Origin: an uncultured Pelagibacteraceae bacterium
GTDB lineage: Bacteria; Pseudomonadota; Alphaproteobacteria; Pelagibacterales; Pelagibacteraceae
Direction: 5' to 3'
Length of the DNA: 37,272 bases
Assembly: GCA_902618975.1 (NCBI GenBank)
Contig: CACNCN010000007.1
Coordinates: forward strand, 1 to 37,272
Shown: positions 18,812 through 29,583 of the stretch, piece after piece
Position numbering within the stretch: position 1 is the stretch's first letter
How the letters are laid out: every line of letters begins with the position of its first letter
Translations under genes and position numbers: made by a program
The notes under the pieces: generated by a model
What the model saw: the letters and a program-made list of their open reading frames with translations, nothing else
Told to the model about the DNA's origin: nothing
The model's database searches: none

Positions 18812-19282
18812 ATGTCTAGAAAAAGAAAAGCTCCCAAAAAAATTCAAATTATAGATGCAAAATATAAGTCATCAATTATACCAAAATTAATCAATTCAAT
18901 AATGTATGATGGTAAAAAAACTATAGCAGAGAAAATTGTTTATGACGCTATTGATAAATTAAAATCTAAATCAAAAGATGAACCTATAAATGTTTTTAAC
19001 GAAGCAATAAATAATATAAAACCAACTGTTGAGGTCAGATCCCGTAGAGTTGGTGGAGCTACTTACCAGGTACCAGTTGAAGTAAAATCTAAAAGATCTC
19101 AGGCTCTAGCCTTAAGATGGCTAATAGATGCATCGAGAAAAAGAAAAGATAAAAAAATGTCAGACAAGATATTTAACGAAATATATGATGCCTATCAAAA
19201 TAGAGGTACAGCAATAAAAAAAAAAGAAGATACTCATAAAATGGCAGAGTCAAATAAAGCTTTTGCTCATTTCAGGTGGTAA
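18812..19282 (+). CDS. rpsG: 30S ribosomal protein S7
   Basis: 156 aa, normal length. It begins MSRKRKAPKK and contains the conserved VEVRSRRVGGATYQVPVEV and ALRWLIDASRKR segments and the C-terminal KMAESNKAFAHFRW. S7 nucleates assembly of the 30S head and lines the E site. In E. coli S7 represses its own operon at the rpsL-rpsG junction; only 2 nt separate the genes here, leaving little room for that element outside coding sequence. Confidence 0.98.
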   Translation: MSRKRKAPKKIQIIDAKYKSSIIPKLINSIMYDGKKTIAEKIVYDAIDKLKSKSKDEPINVFNEAINNIKPTVEVRSRRVGGATYQVPVEVKSKRSQALALRWLIDASRKRKDKKMSDKIFNEIYDAYQNRGTAIKKKEDTHKMAESNKAFAHFRW

Positions 19283-19285
19283 ATT

Positions 19286-21361
19286 ATGTCTAGAACTCAT
19301 ACTTTAGAAAAATATAGAAACATAGGTATAATGGCACATATTGATGCTGGAAAAACAACAACAACCGAAAGAATTTTATATTATACAGGTAAAAGTCATA
19401 AAATAGGTGAAGTTCATGATGGTGCAGCAACAATGGATTGGATGGAACAAGAGCAAGAAAGAGGAATTACAATTACATCAGCAGCTACAACTTGTTTTTG
19501 GAATGATCACAGAATAAATATTATTGATACGCCTGGACACGTTGATTTTACAATTGAAGTTGAAAGATCATTAAAAGTTTTGGACGGAGCAGTAGCTGTA
19601 TTTGATGGTGTTGCTGGAGTAGAACCTCAATCAGAAACTGTATGGAGGCAAGCTGACAAATATAAAGTACCAAGAATTTGTTTTGTAAATAAATTGGATA
19701 GAACTGGTGCTGATTTTTTCAGATGCGTAGATATGATCAAGGATAGGCTTGGGGCAAAACCTCTAGTTATGCAAATACCTGTTGGTATAGAGGCTGATTT
19801 AAAGGGAGTTGTAGATTTAGTAAAGATGAAATCAATAATTTGGAAAAATGAGGATCTAGGAGCAGAGTGGGAAGAGAGAGATATTCCAGAGGATTTATTA
19901 GAAATTTCAAATAAATATAGACAAGAATTAGTAGAGAGTGCTGTAGAACAAGACGAAAAACTCATGGAAGCATATTTGAATGGATCAGAAATTAGTAGCC
20001 AGGATTTAATAAAATGCATTAGAAAAGGGTGTCTAAATTTTACATTCGTGCCTGTTTTGACTGGATCAGCGTTTAAAAATAAAGGTGTCCAACCATTACT
20101 GGATGCTGTTGTTAACTATCTGCCAAGTCCAAAAGACATTGGATCAATAAAAGGAACAAAACCAAATTCTGATGAAGAAATAGACATGAAATTTGAAGAC
20201 AATGTACCGTTTTCAGCGTTAGCTTTCAAAGTTGCAAATGATCCTTTTGTAGGATCATTAACTTTTATAAGAATTTATTCTGGAACAGTTAAATCAGGCA
20301 CTGGAATCTTTAACACTTCAAAAGAAAAAGAAGAGAGAGTTGGAAGGATGCTTTTAATGCATGCAAATTCAAGAGAAGACATTAAAGAGGCAAATGCTGG
20401 TGATATTGTTGCTTTAGCAGGCTTAAAGCACACTATTACAGGACATACTTTATCTGATGAAGATAATCCAGTTTTATTAGAGCCAATGGAATTCCCAGAT
20501 CCAGTTATTGAAATAGCAGTTGAGCCTAAAACAAAAGGTGATCAAGAAAAAATGGGTGAAGCTCTTGGTAGATTGGCTAAGGAAGATCCATCATTCAGAG
20601 TATCTTCTGATGAAGAGTCTGGACAAACAATTATTAAAGGAATGGGTGAGCTACATTTAGATATAATTGTTGATAGAATGAAAAGAGAATTTAAAGTTGA
20701 GGCAAATGTTGGTGCTCCACAGGTGGCTTACAGAGAAACTATATTAAAATCAGCTGAGTTTGATTATACACATAAAAAACAGAGTGGGGGTGCTGGACAG
20801 TTTGCACGAGTAAAATTGTCAATAGAACCCCTAGAACCAGGAAAAGGTAGAGAAATAGAAAGTAAAATTAAAGGCGGTGCAATTCCAAAAGAATTTATTC
20901 CTGGAGTTGAAAAAGGCGTAGAGACAGTTTCTGACTCAGGAATTTTAGCAGGTTTTCCTATAATTGATTACAAAGTAACTATATTAGATGGCTTACACCA
21001 CGATGTAGATTCAAGTGTATTAGCTTTTGAACTTGCATCAAGACAATGTTTTAAAGAGGCGTGTAATAAAGCTAATTTAAAATTACTCGAACCAATTATG
21101 AGAGTCGAAGTTGTAACACCTGAAGATTATATGGGTGATGTTATAGGAGATCTTAACAGTAGAAGAGGTCAAATAAATACTCAAGAACAAAGAGGAAATG
21201 CAACAGTCATCACAGCAATGGTTCCACTGGCAAATATGTTTGGTTACATAAATAATTTAAGGTCAATGTCTCAAGGCAGAGCACAATACTCAATGTTTTT
21301 TGACCATTACGATAAAGTGCCTCAAAATGTACAAGATGAAGTTGTGAAGAAAACAGGATAA
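19286..21361 (+). CDS. fusA: Elongation factor G
   Basis: 691 aa, normal length. The GTPase domain has [15 protein letters not shown] (P-loop), [14 protein letters not shown] (switch I), DTPGHVDF (G3) and [10 protein letters not shown] (G4). Domains II-V follow, including the GMGELHLDI segment of domain III and the [12 protein letters not shown] region near the C terminus. It catalyses translocation. It is followed at 2 nt by rpsJ, so the tuf gene that normally sits between fusA and rpsJ is absent. Confidence 0.99.
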   Translation: MSRTHTLEKYRNIGIMAHIDAGKTTTTERILYYTGKSHKIGEVHDGAATMDWMEQEQERGITITSAATTCFWNDHRINIIDTPGHVDFTIEVERSLKVLDGAVAVFDGVAGVEPQSETVWRQADKYKVPRICFVNKLDRTGADFFRCVDMIKDRLGAKPLVMQIPVGIEADLKGVVDLVKMKSIIWKNEDLGAEWEERDIPEDLLEISNKYRQELVESAVEQDEKLMEAYLNGSEISSQDLIKCIRKGCLNFTFVPVLTGSAFKNKGVQPLLDAVVNYLPSPKDIGSIKGTKPNSDEEIDMKFEDNVPFSALAFKVANDPFVGSLTFIRIYSGTVKSGTGIFNTSKEKEERVGRMLLMHANSREDIKEANAGDIVALAGLKHTITGHTLSDEDNPVLLEPMEFPDPVIEIAVEPKTKGDQEKMGEALGRLAKEDPSFRVSSDEESGQTIIKGMGELHLDIIVDRMKREFKVEANVGAPQVAYRETILKSAEFDYTHKKQSGGAGQFARVKLSIEPLEPGKGREIESKIKGGAIPKEFIPGVEKGVETVSDSGILAGFPIIDYKVTILDGLHHDVDSSVLAFELASRQCFKEACNKANLKLLEPIMRVEVVTPEDYMGDVIGDLNSRRGQINTQEQRGNATVITAMVPLANMFGYINNLRSMSQGRAQYSMFFDHYDKVPQNVQDEVVKKTG

Positions 21362-21363
21362 AA

Positions 21364-21672
21364 ATGGACAAACAAAATATTAGAATTAAACTAAAAGCCT
21401 ACGATAATAAAGTCTTAGACCAATCGACTGAGGAAATAGTAAATACAGTCAAACGTACTGGAGCGAACATTAAGGGTCCAATACCACTTCCTACCAAAAT
21501 TGAAAGATATACTGTATTAAGATCACCACACATAGATAAAAAAAGTAGAGAGCAATTTGAAACAAGAACACACAAAAGATTAATAGATATAATTGAACCT
21601 ACCCCACAAACTGTTGAGGCATTAATGAAACTTGATTTAGCATCAGGTGTTGATGTGGAAATTAAAATATAA
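21364..21672 (+). CDS. rpsJ: 30S ribosomal protein S10
   Basis: 102 aa, normal length. It contains [48 protein letters not shown] and a C-terminal VDVEIKI. S10 belongs to the 30S head and is also NusE, the partner of NusG and NusB in antitermination. It opens the S10 cluster, but with only 2 nt after fusA it is clearly read through from the str genes and has no leader of its own. Confidence 0.98.
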   Translation: MDKQNIRIKLKAYDNKVLDQSTEEIVNTVKRTGANIKGPIPLPTKIERYTVLRSPHIDKKSREQFETRTHKRLIDIIEPTPQTVEALMKLDLASGVDVEIKI

Positions 21673-21675
21673 TTT

Positions 21676-22380
21676 ATGAGTAAAGTTGGATTAATAGGTA
21701 CGAAAATGGGCATGACAAGGGAATTTTTAAATTCTGGAAAATCAGTTCCAGTCACTGTAGTTAAGCTAGAAAAAGGAAGAATAATTAATCTTATTGATAA
21801 AACAAAAAGAGGTTATGATGCTGTTCAAGTAGGATTTGGAAACATAAAAAATTCAAAGCTTAAAAAATCTGAAAAAGGATATTTTTCAAAAAAACAAACA
21901 GAGCCAAAGAAAATATTAAAAGAGTTTAGAGTGAATGATTTAACAAGTTACAAAGAGGGTAACGAAATAGGTTTAGAAATATTTAAAGATGTTAAATATG
22001 TTGATGTGAGATCAAAAACGATAGGTAAAGGTTTTGCGGGAGTTATGAAAAGACATAATTTTGGTGGTCTTAGAGCATCTCACGGTGTATCAATTTCGCA
22101 TAGATCACATGGTTCGACTGGTCAAAGACAAGACCCAGGAAAAGTATTTAAAGGAAAAAAAATGGCAGGTCATATGGGCAATAAAATTAGAACAATTCAA
22201 AATATAGAAATTATTAAATCTGATTTAGAAAATAATTTATTATTCTTAAAAGGATCTATACCAGGATCAAAAAATAGCAGCATACTTATCAAAAAATCTG
22301 TAAAAAATGTTAATAAAATTTCGGTTTTAGAAAAAGAAGAAAAAATTAAATCAAATAAAAACAAAGAGAAAAAAAAGTAA
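21676..22380 (+). CDS. rplC: 50S ribosomal protein L3
   Basis: 234 aa, longer than the E. coli protein (209). The conserved loop [31 protein letters not shown] is present in full, with the Gln that PrmB methylates in other bacteria. The extra length is a Lys-rich C-terminal tail (about 209-234, ending [10 protein letters not shown]). L3 is an early assembly protein near the peptidyl-transferase centre. The rplD ATG follows the stop directly. Confidence 0.97.
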   Translation: MSKVGLIGTKMGMTREFLNSGKSVPVTVVKLEKGRIINLIDKTKRGYDAVQVGFGNIKNSKLKKSEKGYFSKKQTEPKKILKEFRVNDLTSYKEGNEIGLEIFKDVKYVDVRSKTIGKGFAGVMKRHNFGGLRASHGVSISHRSHGSTGQRQDPGKVFKGKKMAGHMGNKIRTIQNIEIIKSDLENNLLFLKGSIPGSKNSSILIKKSVKNVNKISVLEKEEKIKSNKNKEKKK

Positions 22381-23004
22381 ATGAAAATAGATAAAATTGG
22401 CTTAGACGGAAAAAAAATTTCCATAGATGTAAGTGAAAACATTTTTTTTGCGAAAATTAACAAAAAAAATATAAGTAATGTAATTTTTAAGCAATACTCA
22501 AATTATAAGGGAAGAAAAGCAAAAACTAAACAAAAGAATGAAATAAAAGGTTCAACATCAAAAATATATGCTCAAAAAGGAACAGGAAATGCAAGGCATG
22601 CTAGTAGAAAGGCGCCAATATTTGTAGGAGGCGGTGTAGCTCACGGTCCTAAGGGAGAAAATAATTATAAAACAAAAAAACTTAACAAAAGTGAAAAAAA
22701 ATTGAGTATCAGATCACTTATATCTGAAAAAAATTTAAATAAGGATTTAATTATAATGGAAGATTTTAATGCAGAAATAAATAAGACAAAAGAGTTTTTT
22801 AAAATTTTAAAAAATCTTAATGCTCTTCATTCATTACTAGTTTTTGATAAAAGTTCCAGAAATATGATAAATAAATCATCCAGGAATTTAAAAAATGTAA
22901 AATTAACAGATATTAACCACTTTAGTTCTTACGATATTGCTAAGTATAAAAAATTAATTTTAACAGAAACTTCTGTTAAAGAAATTGAAAAGAAATTCTT
23001 ATGA
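22381..23004 (+). CDS. rplD: 50S ribosomal protein L4
   Basis: 207 aa, normal length. KGSTSKIYAQKGTGNARHASRKAPIFVGGGVAHGPK is the extended loop that lines the peptide exit tunnel, where macrolide-resistance changes occur in other species. The C-terminal globular part is more diverged. In E. coli L4 controls the S10 operon through a leader; there is no such leader in this layout. The stop overlaps the rplW start by 4 nt (ATGA). Confidence 0.96.
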   Translation: MKIDKIGLDGKKISIDVSENIFFAKINKKNISNVIFKQYSNYKGRKAKTKQKNEIKGSTSKIYAQKGTGNARHASRKAPIFVGGGVAHGPKGENNYKTKKLNKSEKKLSIRSLISEKNLNKDLIIMEDFNAEINKTKEFFKILKNLNALHSLLVFDKSSRNMINKSSRNLKNVKLTDINHFSSYDIAKYKKLILTETSVKEIEKKFL

Positions 23005-23297
23005 TTAATAAGTTAAATTTATTTGATAAGATAATCTCACCCATAGTGACTGAGAAATCTACAAATCAGTCTCAATTTGGCAAAGTAATTTTCAAGGTTC
23101 CTAGGAGCTCAAATAAAATATCTATAAAAAAATCAATTGAAAAAATTTTTAAAGTGAACGTGACAAAAGTAAATATTATCAACAAACAAAATATTGTTAA
23201 ACTTTCTAGAGGAAAAAAAATTAAGAAGAAAGGATATAAAAAGGCAATAGTCACATTAAAAAAAGGTCAGAGTATCGACCTAACAAGTGGAATTTAA
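23001..23297 (+). CDS. rplW: 50S ribosomal protein L23
   Basis: 98 aa, normal length. It contains ISPIVTEKSTNQSQFGKVIFKV, which aligns with the start of L23, and KIFKVNVTKVNIIN, the conserved middle. The long loop with RGKKIKKKGYKKAIVTLKKGQSID contacts 23S rRNA and the exit-tunnel rim where SRP and trigger factor dock. It overlaps rplD and lies 3 nt before rplB. Confidence 0.96.
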   Translation: MINKLNLFDKIISPIVTEKSTNQSQFGKVIFKVPRSSNKISIKKSIEKIFKVNVTKVNIINKQNIVKLSRGKKIKKKGYKKAIVTLKKGQSIDLTSGI

Positions 23298-23300
23298 ATC

Positions 23301-24134
23301 ATGGCATTAAAATCTTTTAAATCATACACTAAATCTACGAGGGGAACTGTTTTAATTGATAAAACTGGTTTATGGAAAGGTAAACCTTATAAACCCCTAA
23401 CATCAAAAAACTATGCATCAAAAGGAAGAAATAATTTAGGAAGAATTACTTCAAGAAACCATGGTGGTGGTCACAAACACAAGTATAGAATAGTTGATTT
23501 TTATAGAAACAAAGTAGGAGTTAAGGGTATTGTAGAAAGACTTGAATACGATCCAAACAGATCTTGTCATATAATGCTTGTAAAATTTGAGGATAAAGAG
23601 TTCAAATATTATCTTGCACCTCAGAAAATAAAAGTTGGTGATGAGATAATGAATGGTCCTAATGCAGAAATAAAAATTGGTAACTCTCTACAATTAAAAG
23701 ATATACCTGTTGGAATTGATGTTCATAATGTTGAAATTCAACCTGGGGCAGGAGGTAAAATAGCAAGGTCAGCTGGCACATCTGTTAATATTTCAGGAAT
23801 AGACGGAAGTTATACAATTATAAAAATGACTTCAGGTGAGATTAGAAAAATTGACTCTAGAGCAATGGCAACAATTGGTGTTCTTTCTAATCCAGATCAA
23901 AAAAATATAAAAATTGGTAAAGCTGGTAGATCAAGATGGCTTGGAATTAGACCACATACAAGAGGAGTTGTTAAAAATCCTGTTGATCACCCACATGGAG
24001 GTGGTGAAGGTAAATCAGCCGGTGGTAGACATCCTGTTTCACCTACGGGACAGTCAGCGAAAGGTCTTAAAACTAGAGATAATAAAAGAACTGATAAATA
24101 TATTATAAGAAGAAGGAAAAAAAGAGGTAAATAA
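23301..24134 (+). CDS. rplB: 50S ribosomal protein L2
   Basis: 277 aa, normal length. Motifs: [28 protein letters not shown] near the N terminus and [25 protein letters not shown] near the C terminus; the His in DHPHGG is the universally conserved residue near the peptidyl-transferase centre. L2 supports subunit joining. The last base of its stop is the first base of the rpsS ATG. Confidence 0.99.
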   Translation: MALKSFKSYTKSTRGTVLIDKTGLWKGKPYKPLTSKNYASKGRNNLGRITSRNHGGGHKHKYRIVDFYRNKVGVKGIVERLEYDPNRSCHIMLVKFEDKEFKYYLAPQKIKVGDEIMNGPNAEIKIGNSLQLKDIPVGIDVHNVEIQPGAGGKIARSAGTSVNISGIDGSYTIIKMTSGEIRKIDSRAMATIGVLSNPDQKNIKIGKAGRSRWLGIRPHTRGVVKNPVDHPHGGGEGKSAGGRHPVSPTGQSAKGLKTRDNKRTDKYIIRRRKKRGK

Positions 24135-24436
24135 TGTCTAGAGCAGTATGGAAAGGTCCTTTCGTAGAAGAAAGTTTGATAAAAAAAGTTGAGAAGTCAA
24201 AAAACGATCCAAATAGGAAACCTATTAAAACTTGGTCAAGGAAATCAACTATCATACCAGACTTTGTTGGGTTTAGTTTTTTGATTTATAATGGAAAAAA
24301 ATTTATTCCTATAACTGTTTCTGAAGACATGGTTGGCCATAAATTTGGTGAATTTTCACCTACCAGACAGTTTGCTGGACATACCCCAGCAGATAAAAAA
24401 GCTAAGGCTGAAGAAAAAAAAGGAGACACTAAGTAA
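24134..24436 (+). CDS. rpsS: 30S ribosomal protein S19
   Basis: 100 aa against about 92 in E. coli. [35 protein letters not shown] and [16 protein letters not shown] are all conserved. The extra length is a charged C-terminal tail ([11 protein letters not shown]). S19 pairs with S13 in the 30S head. It is 2 nt before rplV. Confidence 0.98.
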   Translation: MSRAVWKGPFVEESLIKKVEKSKNDPNRKPIKTWSRKSTIIPDFVGFSFLIYNGKKFIPITVSEDMVGHKFGEFSPTRQFAGHTPADKKAKAEEKKGDTK

Positions 24437-24438
24437 TA

Positions 24439-24834
24439 ATGAATTTAAAAAATAAAAAAATTGACACTAAGTTGGTTAGATCAATCAACAAAAACGTCAG
24501 GTCAAGTACCAGAAAATTAAAGCCTTTACTAAAATCCATAGTCGGTAAAAAAGCAAGTAATGCTATGAGGGATTTATCTTTTTCGGAAAAAAGAATATCA
24601 AATGAAATTAAAAAAACAATATCATCAGCTGTTGCTAACGCTGAAAATAATTATCAATATGATATTGATAAATTAGTTGTTAAAGAAGCATACTGTGGGA
24701 AACAGATAATAATGAAAAGATTTAGAGCTAGAGCAAAAGGTAGAGCCGCTCCAATAATTAAACCATACTCAAATGTTACAATTATATTAACCGAGAAAAA
24801 TTTAGAGAAGGAGAAACATGGGTCAAAAAGTTAA
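24439..24834 (+). CDS. rplV: 50S ribosomal protein L22
   Basis: 131 aa, somewhat longer than the E. coli protein (110) because of an N-terminal basic extension of about 15 residues. [33 protein letters not shown] and the beta-hairpin [23 protein letters not shown] are recognisable; the hairpin reaches into the exit tunnel. Its 3' end overlaps the rpsC start by 17 nt, with the rpsC ribosome-binding site (GGAG) inside rplV. Confidence 0.95.
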   Translation: MNLKNKKIDTKLVRSINKNVRSSTRKLKPLLKSIVGKKASNAMRDLSFSEKRISNEIKKTISSAVANAENNYQYDIDKLVVKEAYCGKQIIMKRFRARAKGRAAPIIKPYSNVTIILTEKNLEKEKHGSKS

Positions 24835-25477
24835 TCCGGTAGGACTTCGTCTTGGAATTAACAGAGGCTGGGACTCTGTTTGGTATGCCAAAAAGAAGGA
24901 TTTTGGTAATTATTTAATAGAGGATTTTAAAATAAGAGAATTTATTAAGAAAAATGTGATTAACTCTGGTGTTTCAAAAGTTATGATAGAAAGGACATCT
25001 AAAAAGTGTTTTGTAACCATTTACACTTCAAGACCTGGATTTGTGATTGGAAAAAAAGGGAGTGATATTGAAAAGATTAAAAATAAAATATCAAAATTAA
25101 CCTCAAATGAAGTTATTCTAAATATTAAAGAAGTAAAAAAACCTGAGACAAATAGCTATTTGGTTGCAGAAAATATTGCTCAACAGTTAGTTAAAAGAGT
25201 TTCTTATAGAAGAGCCATGAAAAGAGCGATGCAATCATCATTAAGGTTAGGCGCTAAAGGAATAAAAGTATCTATAAGTGGAAGACTAGGAGGAAATGAA
25301 ATTGCAAGAACTGAATGGTTAAGAGAGGGCAGTATACCTTCTCATACTTTAAGAGCAGATATTGATTATGCGGAGGCTGAAGCATTAACTACTTATGGTA
25401 TTTTAGGTGTTAAAGTTTGGATTTATAAAGGAGAAATATTTAGCAAGGAGTTTAGTCAAGAAACTAACAAAAAATAA
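24818..25477 (+). CDS. rpsC: 30S ribosomal protein S3
   Basis: 219 aa, close to normal. It starts [20 protein letters not shown], a canonical S3 N terminus. The KH domain has [16 protein letters not shown] with the GxxG loop. The C-terminal half has [37 protein letters not shown]3 lies at the mRNA entry channel. It overlaps rplV by 17 nt and is 1 nt before rplP. Confidence 0.98.
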   Translation: MGQKVNPVGLRLGINRGWDSVWYAKKKDFGNYLIEDFKIREFIKKNVINSGVSKVMIERTSKKCFVTIYTSRPGFVIGKKGSDIEKIKNKISKLTSNEVILNIKEVKKPETNSYLVAENIAQQLVKRVSYRRAMKRAMQSSLRLGAKGIKVSISGRLGGNEIARTEWLREGSIPSHTLRADIDYAEAEALTTYGILGVKVWIYKGEIFSKEFSQETNKK

Positions 25478-25478
25478 C

Positions 25479-25886
25479 ATGTTACAACCGACAAGAACAA
25501 AATATAGAAAAGCACACAAAGGAAGAATTCATGGAAATGCATCTCGTTGTAATTTAATGAATTATGGTTCATTTGGACTAAAAGCTTTACAACCTGAAAG
25601 AATTATTTCAAGACAAATAGAGGCTGCAAGAGTTGCTCTAACTAGACACATGAAAAGACAAGGAAGAGTTTGGACAAGAATGTTTCCTAACATACCTGTT
25701 TCAAAAAAGCCAACAGAGGTTAGGATGGGTAAAGGAAAAGGATCGCCCGAATATTGGGCTTGTAGAGTCAAACCTGGTCGTATTTTGTTTGAGGTCGATG
25801 GTGTTTCTGAAGATATTGCTAAAGAGGCACTTTATAAAGCTTCAGCTAAGCTACCTATTAAATGTAAGTTTATTAAAAGAATTTAA
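25479..25886 (+). CDS. rplP: 50S ribosomal protein L16
   Basis: 135 aa from ATG at 25479, giving [16 protein letters not shown], the conserved N terminus; a longer in-frame reading from 25407 lies inside rpsC and is rejected. [28 protein letters not shown] and [27 protein letters not shown] are conserved; the latter includes the Arg that YcfD hydroxylates in E. coli. L16 organises tRNA binding at the A site. Confidence 0.98.
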   Translation: MLQPTRTKYRKAHKGRIHGNASRCNLMNYGSFGLKALQPERIISRQIEAARVALTRHMKRQGRVWTRMFPNIPVSKKPTEVRMGKGKGSPEYWACRVKPGRILFEVDGVSEDIAKEALYKASAKLPIKCKFIKRI

Positions 25887-25888
25887 TT

Positions 25889-26077
25889 ATGAAAAAAAAT
25901 AAAATAAAAAATATTAGCAAAGAACAAGCAATTAAAGATGTAGATAAACTTAAAAAAGATTTATTTAACTTTAGGTTTCAAAAAATAAATGGTCAAATAA
26001 AAAGTTATTCAAAGATTAGTGAAACTAGAAAAAATATAGCAAGATTAAAAACTTTTTTAAGGAGTAAAAATGCCTAA
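25889..26077 (+). CDS. rpmC: 50S ribosomal protein L29
   Basis: 62 aa, normal length (63 in E. coli). A Lys-rich, mostly helical protein with [37 protein letters not shown], matching the L29 pattern LRKELFNLRFQ...R.VRRDIARIKT. It lies by the tunnel exit next to L23. The last 8 nt overlap rpsQ, whose AAGGAG ribosome-binding site lies inside this gene. Confidence 0.95.
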   Translation: MKKNKIKNISKEQAIKDVDKLKKDLFNFRFQKINGQIKSYSKISETRKNIARLKTFLRSKNA

Positions 26078-26303
26078 GAAAATATTATCAGGGGTTGTTG
26101 TAAGTGATAAACCAAATAAAACTGTAACGGTAATGGTTGAACGTAAATATCAACACCCTCTTTTAAAAAAAGTAATTAAGTCAAAGAAAAAATATAGTGT
26201 TCATGATGAAGAAAATAAGCACAAAAATGGAGATAAAGTTAAAATAATTGAGTCTAGGGCATTTTCAAAAACAAAAAAATTTAAAATTTTGGAGAGTATA
26301 TAA
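26070..26303 (+). CDS. rpsQ: 30S ribosomal protein S17
   Basis: 77 aa, at the short end for S17 (84 in E. coli). [72 protein letters not shown] is a full OB-fold S17, split here in meaning as strands about 5-30, the basic loop and the [11 protein letters not shown] segment. It is a primary 16S-binding protein. Its stop shares a base with the rplN ATG (TAATG). Confidence 0.96.
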   Translation: MPKKILSGVVVSDKPNKTVTVMVERKYQHPLLKKVIKSKKKYSVHDEENKHKNGDKVKIIESRAFSKTKKFKILESI

Positions 26304-26671
26304 TGATACAAGTGCAAACTGAATTAATGGTTGCAGATAATACTGGAGCAAAAAAAATAGAATGTATTAAAGTATTAGGTGGTTCCAAGAGAAGATACGC
26401 TAGTATAGGTGACACAATTGTTGTTGCAATTAAGGAAGCTATACCAAAAGGAAAAGTTAAAAAAGGTGCTGTACATAAAGCAGTAGTTGTAAGAGTTAAA
26501 AAAGGTATTCATAGGAACGATGGATCAAAAGTTAAATTCGATAACAATGCTGCGGTATTGACCGATGACAAAGGAGAACCGATAGGAACAAGAATATTTG
26601 GTCCTGTTACAAGAGAATTAAGAAACAAAGGTCAAATGAAGATCATATCTTTAGCTCCGGAGGTTTTATAG
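26303..26671 (+). CDS. rplN: 50S ribosomal protein L14
   Basis: 122 aa, normal length. It begins [28 protein letters not shown] and ends [23 protein letters not shown], both textbook. L14 lies at the subunit interface and is the docking site of silencing factor RsfS. The rplX ATG follows the stop codon directly. Confidence 0.98.
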   Translation: MIQVQTELMVADNTGAKKIECIKVLGGSKRRYASIGDTIVVAIKEAIPKGKVKKGAVHKAVVVRVKKGIHRNDGSKVKFDNNAAVLTDDKGEPIGTRIFGPVTRELRNKGQMKIISLAPEVL

Positions 26672-26917
26672 ATGATAATTAAAGGTGCACAAGTTAAAAT
26701 ACTTACTGGTAAAGACAAAAATAAAGAAGGTGAAATCATAGAGGTAGACAGAAAAAAATTTAGAGCAAAAGTCAAAGGTTTTAACATAATTAAAAAGCAT
26801 GTTAAGACCACTAAAGAAAAAAAAGGAGGAATATTTGATAAAGAAAATTTTATTAATATTTCAAACTTAAAAATTATTAAAAATGAAGTAAAAAAAAAAA
26901 AAGATAACAAAAAATAA
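26672..26917 (+). CDS. rplX: 50S ribosomal protein L24
   Basis: 81 aa, shorter than the usual 100-105. The KOW motif [25 protein letters not shown] (about 2-26) and [11 protein letters not shown] are intact; [16 protein letters not shown] corresponds to the central strand region. What is missing is the C-terminal part, replaced by a Lys-rich end that contains a 13-A tract (26890-26902). L24 is an assembly initiator near the tunnel exit. A slip in the A tract would alter only the last few residues. Confidence 0.94.
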   Translation: MIIKGAQVKILTGKDKNKEGEIIEVDRKKFRAKVKGFNIIKKHVKTTKEKKGGIFDKENFINISNLKIIKNEVKKKKDNKK

Positions 26918-26919
26918 TT

Positions 26920-27474
26920 ATGACACCAAGGTTAAAAAATCTATTCGTTAAAGAAATTCAACCAAAATTTAAAGAACAATTTAATTTAAAAAATTTATAT
27001 ATGGTGCCCGAAATAAGAAAAATTGTTATAAATATGGGTTTAGGATTAGACGGAAACGATAGTAAAATCATCAAATCTTGTTTAGAAGATTTAGCGAAAA
27101 TTTCTGGACAAAAGCCGGTCATTACAAGATTTAAAAAATCAATATCAAATTTTAAAACAAGAAAAAATATGAGTGCAGGCGTTAAGGTAACTTTAAGAAA
27201 AAATAGAATGTATGAGTTTTTAGATCGACTTGTAAACATAGCACTTCCAAGAATTAAAGATTTTAGAGGACTGCCATTAGAAGGGTTTGATAAATTTGGC
27301 AATTATACGTTTGGTATCAAAGAGCATATTATTTTTCCTGAGGTAAATTTTGAAAAAGTAGACAAAATTAGAGGTTTAGATATTACACTTGTAATAAAAT
27401 GTAAAACTGTAAATCATAGTTTAGAATTAATGAAAAGTTTTAATTTTCCGTTTAAACAGAATAGGAGCAATTGA
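26920..27474 (+). CDS. rplE: 50S ribosomal protein L5
   Basis: 184 aa, normal length. [42 protein letters not shown] and the C-terminal FNFPFKQ are conserved L5 segments. L5 binds 5S rRNA and touches P-site tRNA and S13. Its TGA stop shares one base with the rpsN ATG (TGATG), and an AGGAGC ribosome-binding site for rpsN is inside its last codons. Confidence 0.97.
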   Translation: MTPRLKNLFVKEIQPKFKEQFNLKNLYMVPEIRKIVINMGLGLDGNDSKIIKSCLEDLAKISGQKPVITRFKKSISNFKTRKNMSAGVKVTLRKNRMYEFLDRLVNIALPRIKDFRGLPLEGFDKFGNYTFGIKEHIIFPEVNFEKVDKIRGLDITLVIKCKTVNHSLELMKSFNFPFKQNRSN

Positions 27475-27779
27475 TGGCAAAACTTAGTTCAATAAATAAA
27501 AATAACAAACGTATTAAAATGTCAAATAAATATTTTAATAAGAGAAAAAAACTTAAAGATATAATTATGGATAAAAATATATCTTTGCAAGAAAGATTTA
27601 AAGCACAACAAAAATTATCAAAGTTACCTAGAAATTCCTCTAAAACAAGAGTAATGAACAGGTGTCAAATAACAGGTAGACCTCATGGAGTTTATAGAAA
27701 ACTAAAAATTTCTAGAATTGCATTAAGGCAATTAGGATTGGAAGGAAAAATACCAGGCATGGTTAAATCAAGCTGGTAG
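27474..27779 (+). CDS. rpsN: 30S ribosomal protein S14 (zinc-free form)
   Basis: 101 aa from ATG at 27474; a TTG one codon earlier is unnecessary, since [10 protein letters not shown] is the expected start. [39 protein letters not shown] and [15 protein letters not shown] are diagnostic. There is a single Cys and no CxxC pairs, so this is the long C-minus form that needs no zinc. S14 is a late-assembling protein of the 30S head. Confidence 0.97.
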   Translation: MAKLSSINKNNKRIKMSNKYFNKRKKLKDIIMDKNISLQERFKAQQKLSKLPRNSSKTRVMNRCQITGRPHGVYRKLKISRIALRQLGLEGKIPGMVKSSW

Positions 27780-27790
27780 AAAGGAATATT

Positions 27791-28186
27791 ATGAGTTTAA
27801 GCGATCCAATAGGTGATATGTTAGCAAGAATAAAAAATGCACAATCCAGAATGCATAAAGTAGTAAAATTACCGTCTTCAAAATTTAAATTTAAAATTGC
27901 AGAGGTATTAAAAGAAGAGGGTTATATAATTGATTTTAAAGTTAATGAGATAGAAAATAAATATATATTGGAAATAAATTTAAAATATAATTATGGCAGC
28001 CCGGTCATAAACTCAATTGAAAGAGTATCACGACCAGGCAGAAGAATATTTTCTAGCGCAGAAAGTCTACCAAAAATTAATAATGGGCTAGGAATTGCAA
28101 TTGTATCAACACCTAAAGGTGTAATGACCGATATAAATGCAAGAAAACAAAAGGTCGGTGGGGAAATAATTTGTAAGGTATTTTAA
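27791..28186 (+). CDS. rpsH: 30S ribosomal protein S8
   Basis: 131 aa, normal length. [15 protein letters not shown] at the N terminus and [33 protein letters not shown] at the C terminus are standard. S8 organises the 16S central domain and in E. coli represses the spc operon by binding near the rplE start; no such element was searched for successfully here. AAGGA at 27780-27784 is its ribosome-binding site. Confidence 0.98.
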   Translation: MSLSDPIGDMLARIKNAQSRMHKVVKLPSSKFKFKIAEVLKEEGYIIDFKVNEIENKYILEINLKYNYGSPVINSIERVSRPGRRIFSSAESLPKINNGLGIAIVSTPKGVMTDINARKQKVGGEIICKVF

Positions 28187-28725
28187 TGTCAAAAATTGGA
28201 AAACAAAGCATAAATATACCTGAAAAAGTTAAAGTTGTTCTGAGTAACGGAATTCTTAATATTGAAGGGCCTTTGGGTAAAAAATCTTTAAACATTGACT
28301 TACAGATATTTGAATTAAATATAGAAAATGACAAAAAAGTTTCCTTAAAGCCAAAAAAATTAAACGACACCACAAAAAGATTATGGGGTATGAATAGGAG
28401 TTTAGTTAATAACGCAATTATAGGAATTAGCAATGGTTATGAAAAAACATTAGAATTATCTGGCGTAGGATATAGAGCCTCAATTAAGGGCAAAGAATTA
28501 AATTTACAATTAGGATTTAGTCATGATGTTAATTTCACTATTCCTGAGGGTATAAATATAACTGTAGAAAAGCAAACCACAATAAAAATTAAAGGAGCCG
28601 ATAAGCAAGAAGTTGGTATGGTAGCGTCAAAAATTAAATCATTGAGACCACCAGAGCCTTATAAAGGAAAAGGAATAAAAGAAAAAGGTCAGTATATTTT
28701 AAAAAAAGAAGGAAAGAAAAAATAA
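28186..28725 (+). CDS. rplF: 50S ribosomal protein L6
   Basis: 179 aa, normal length. It begins [17 protein letters not shown] and shows the two L6 repeats; [29 protein letters not shown] and the C-terminal [14 protein letters not shown] signature are clear. L6 sits near the sarcin-ricin loop. Its ATG shares a base with the rpsH stop and its stop with the rplR start, so three genes are joined by TAATG junctions. Confidence 0.98.
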   Translation: MSKIGKQSINIPEKVKVVLSNGILNIEGPLGKKSLNIDLQIFELNIENDKKVSLKPKKLNDTTKRLWGMNRSLVNNAIIGISNGYEKTLELSGVGYRASIKGKELNLQLGFSHDVNFTIPEGINITVEKQTTIKIKGADKQEVGMVASKIKSLRPPEPYKGKGIKEKGQYILKKEGKKK

Positions 28726-29078
28726 TGAAGTTAAATACATTAACTAGAAAAAAATTTAGAGTTAGAAATAAACTTAAAAAAGTTGCGTCTAATTTAAGAT
28801 ATAGGCTTAGTATTTCAAGAAGCTCAAAAAATATTAGCGCCCAAATAATAGACGATGTAAAAAATATAACATTAGTGTCAGCAACTTCTAATGAAAAATC
28901 ATTAAAACTAGAAAATAAAAATAAATCAGATCTTTCATCAATTGTTGCTGAAAGGATAGCAAAAAAAGCAAAAGAAAAAAATATTAATAAAATTTATTTT
29001 GATAGAGGAATATATAAATATCATGGCAGAGTTAAAATATTTGCAGAAACTTTAAGAAAAAATGGTATGGAATTTTAA
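28725..29078 (+). CDS. rplR: 50S ribosomal protein L18
   Basis: 117 aa, normal length. [29 protein letters not shown] and the C-terminal [28 protein letters not shown] are conserved. L18 binds 5S rRNA together with L5. The N-terminal 20 residues are strongly basic. Confidence 0.97.
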   Translation: MKLNTLTRKKFRVRNKLKKVASNLRYRLSISRSSKNISAQIIDDVKNITLVSATSNEKSLKLENKNKSDLSSIVAERIAKKAKEKNINKIYFDRGIYKYHGRVKIFAETLRKNGMEF

Positions 29079-29081
29079 GTT

Positions 29082-29582
29082 ATGGATAAAAATGACGAAT
29101 TTATAGAAAAGCTAGTTCACATAAACCGAATTACTAAAGTTGTAAAAGGTGGAAGAAGATTTGGTTTCTCAGCATTGGTGGTTGTTGGAAATCAAAATGG
29201 CAAAATCGGTATAGCTCACGCTAAAGCTAAACAAGTTCCAGATGCAATAAAGAAAGCAAATGATCTAGCAAAACGAAAACTAATTCAAATTCCTTTAAGA
29301 GAAGGCAGAACTATACACCATGATATATATGGCAAGGATGGTGCTGGTAAAATTAAATTAAGAGCGGCACCTAAAGGTACTGGTATAATAGCTGGGGGTC
29401 CTGTAAGAGCTGTATGTGAGGTATTGGGTATTAAAGATATCGTAGCAAAATCACTAGGTACATCTAATCCGCACAATGTTATTAGAGCATGCATGAAAGC
29501 TTTGGTTAAACAGAATTCTCCTAAAACTATTTCAAACTTAAGAAGTAAAAAAATTTCAGAAATTGTTGAAAAAAGAGGTTAA
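29082..29582 (+). CDS. rpsE: 30S ribosomal protein S5
   Basis: 166 aa, normal length. The S5 N-terminal domain has [26 protein letters not shown]; the C-terminal domain has [45 protein letters not shown]5 lies by the mRNA channel and affects fidelity. The gene that usually follows, rpmD (L30), is missing: rplO starts 1 nt after the S5 stop. Confidence 0.98.
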   Translation: MDKNDEFIEKLVHINRITKVVKGGRRFGFSALVVVGNQNGKIGIAHAKAKQVPDAIKKANDLAKRKLIQIPLREGRTIHHDIYGKDGAGKIKLRAAPKGTGIIAGGPVRAVCEVLGIKDIVAKSLGTSNPHNVIRACMKALVKQNSPKTISNLRSKKISEIVEKRG

Positions 29583-29583
29583 T

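Noticed and set aside
25407..25478. Upstream in-frame start for rplP within rpsC
   Set aside because: The extension reads through rpsC in another frame; L16 starts [11 protein letters not shown] at 25479.
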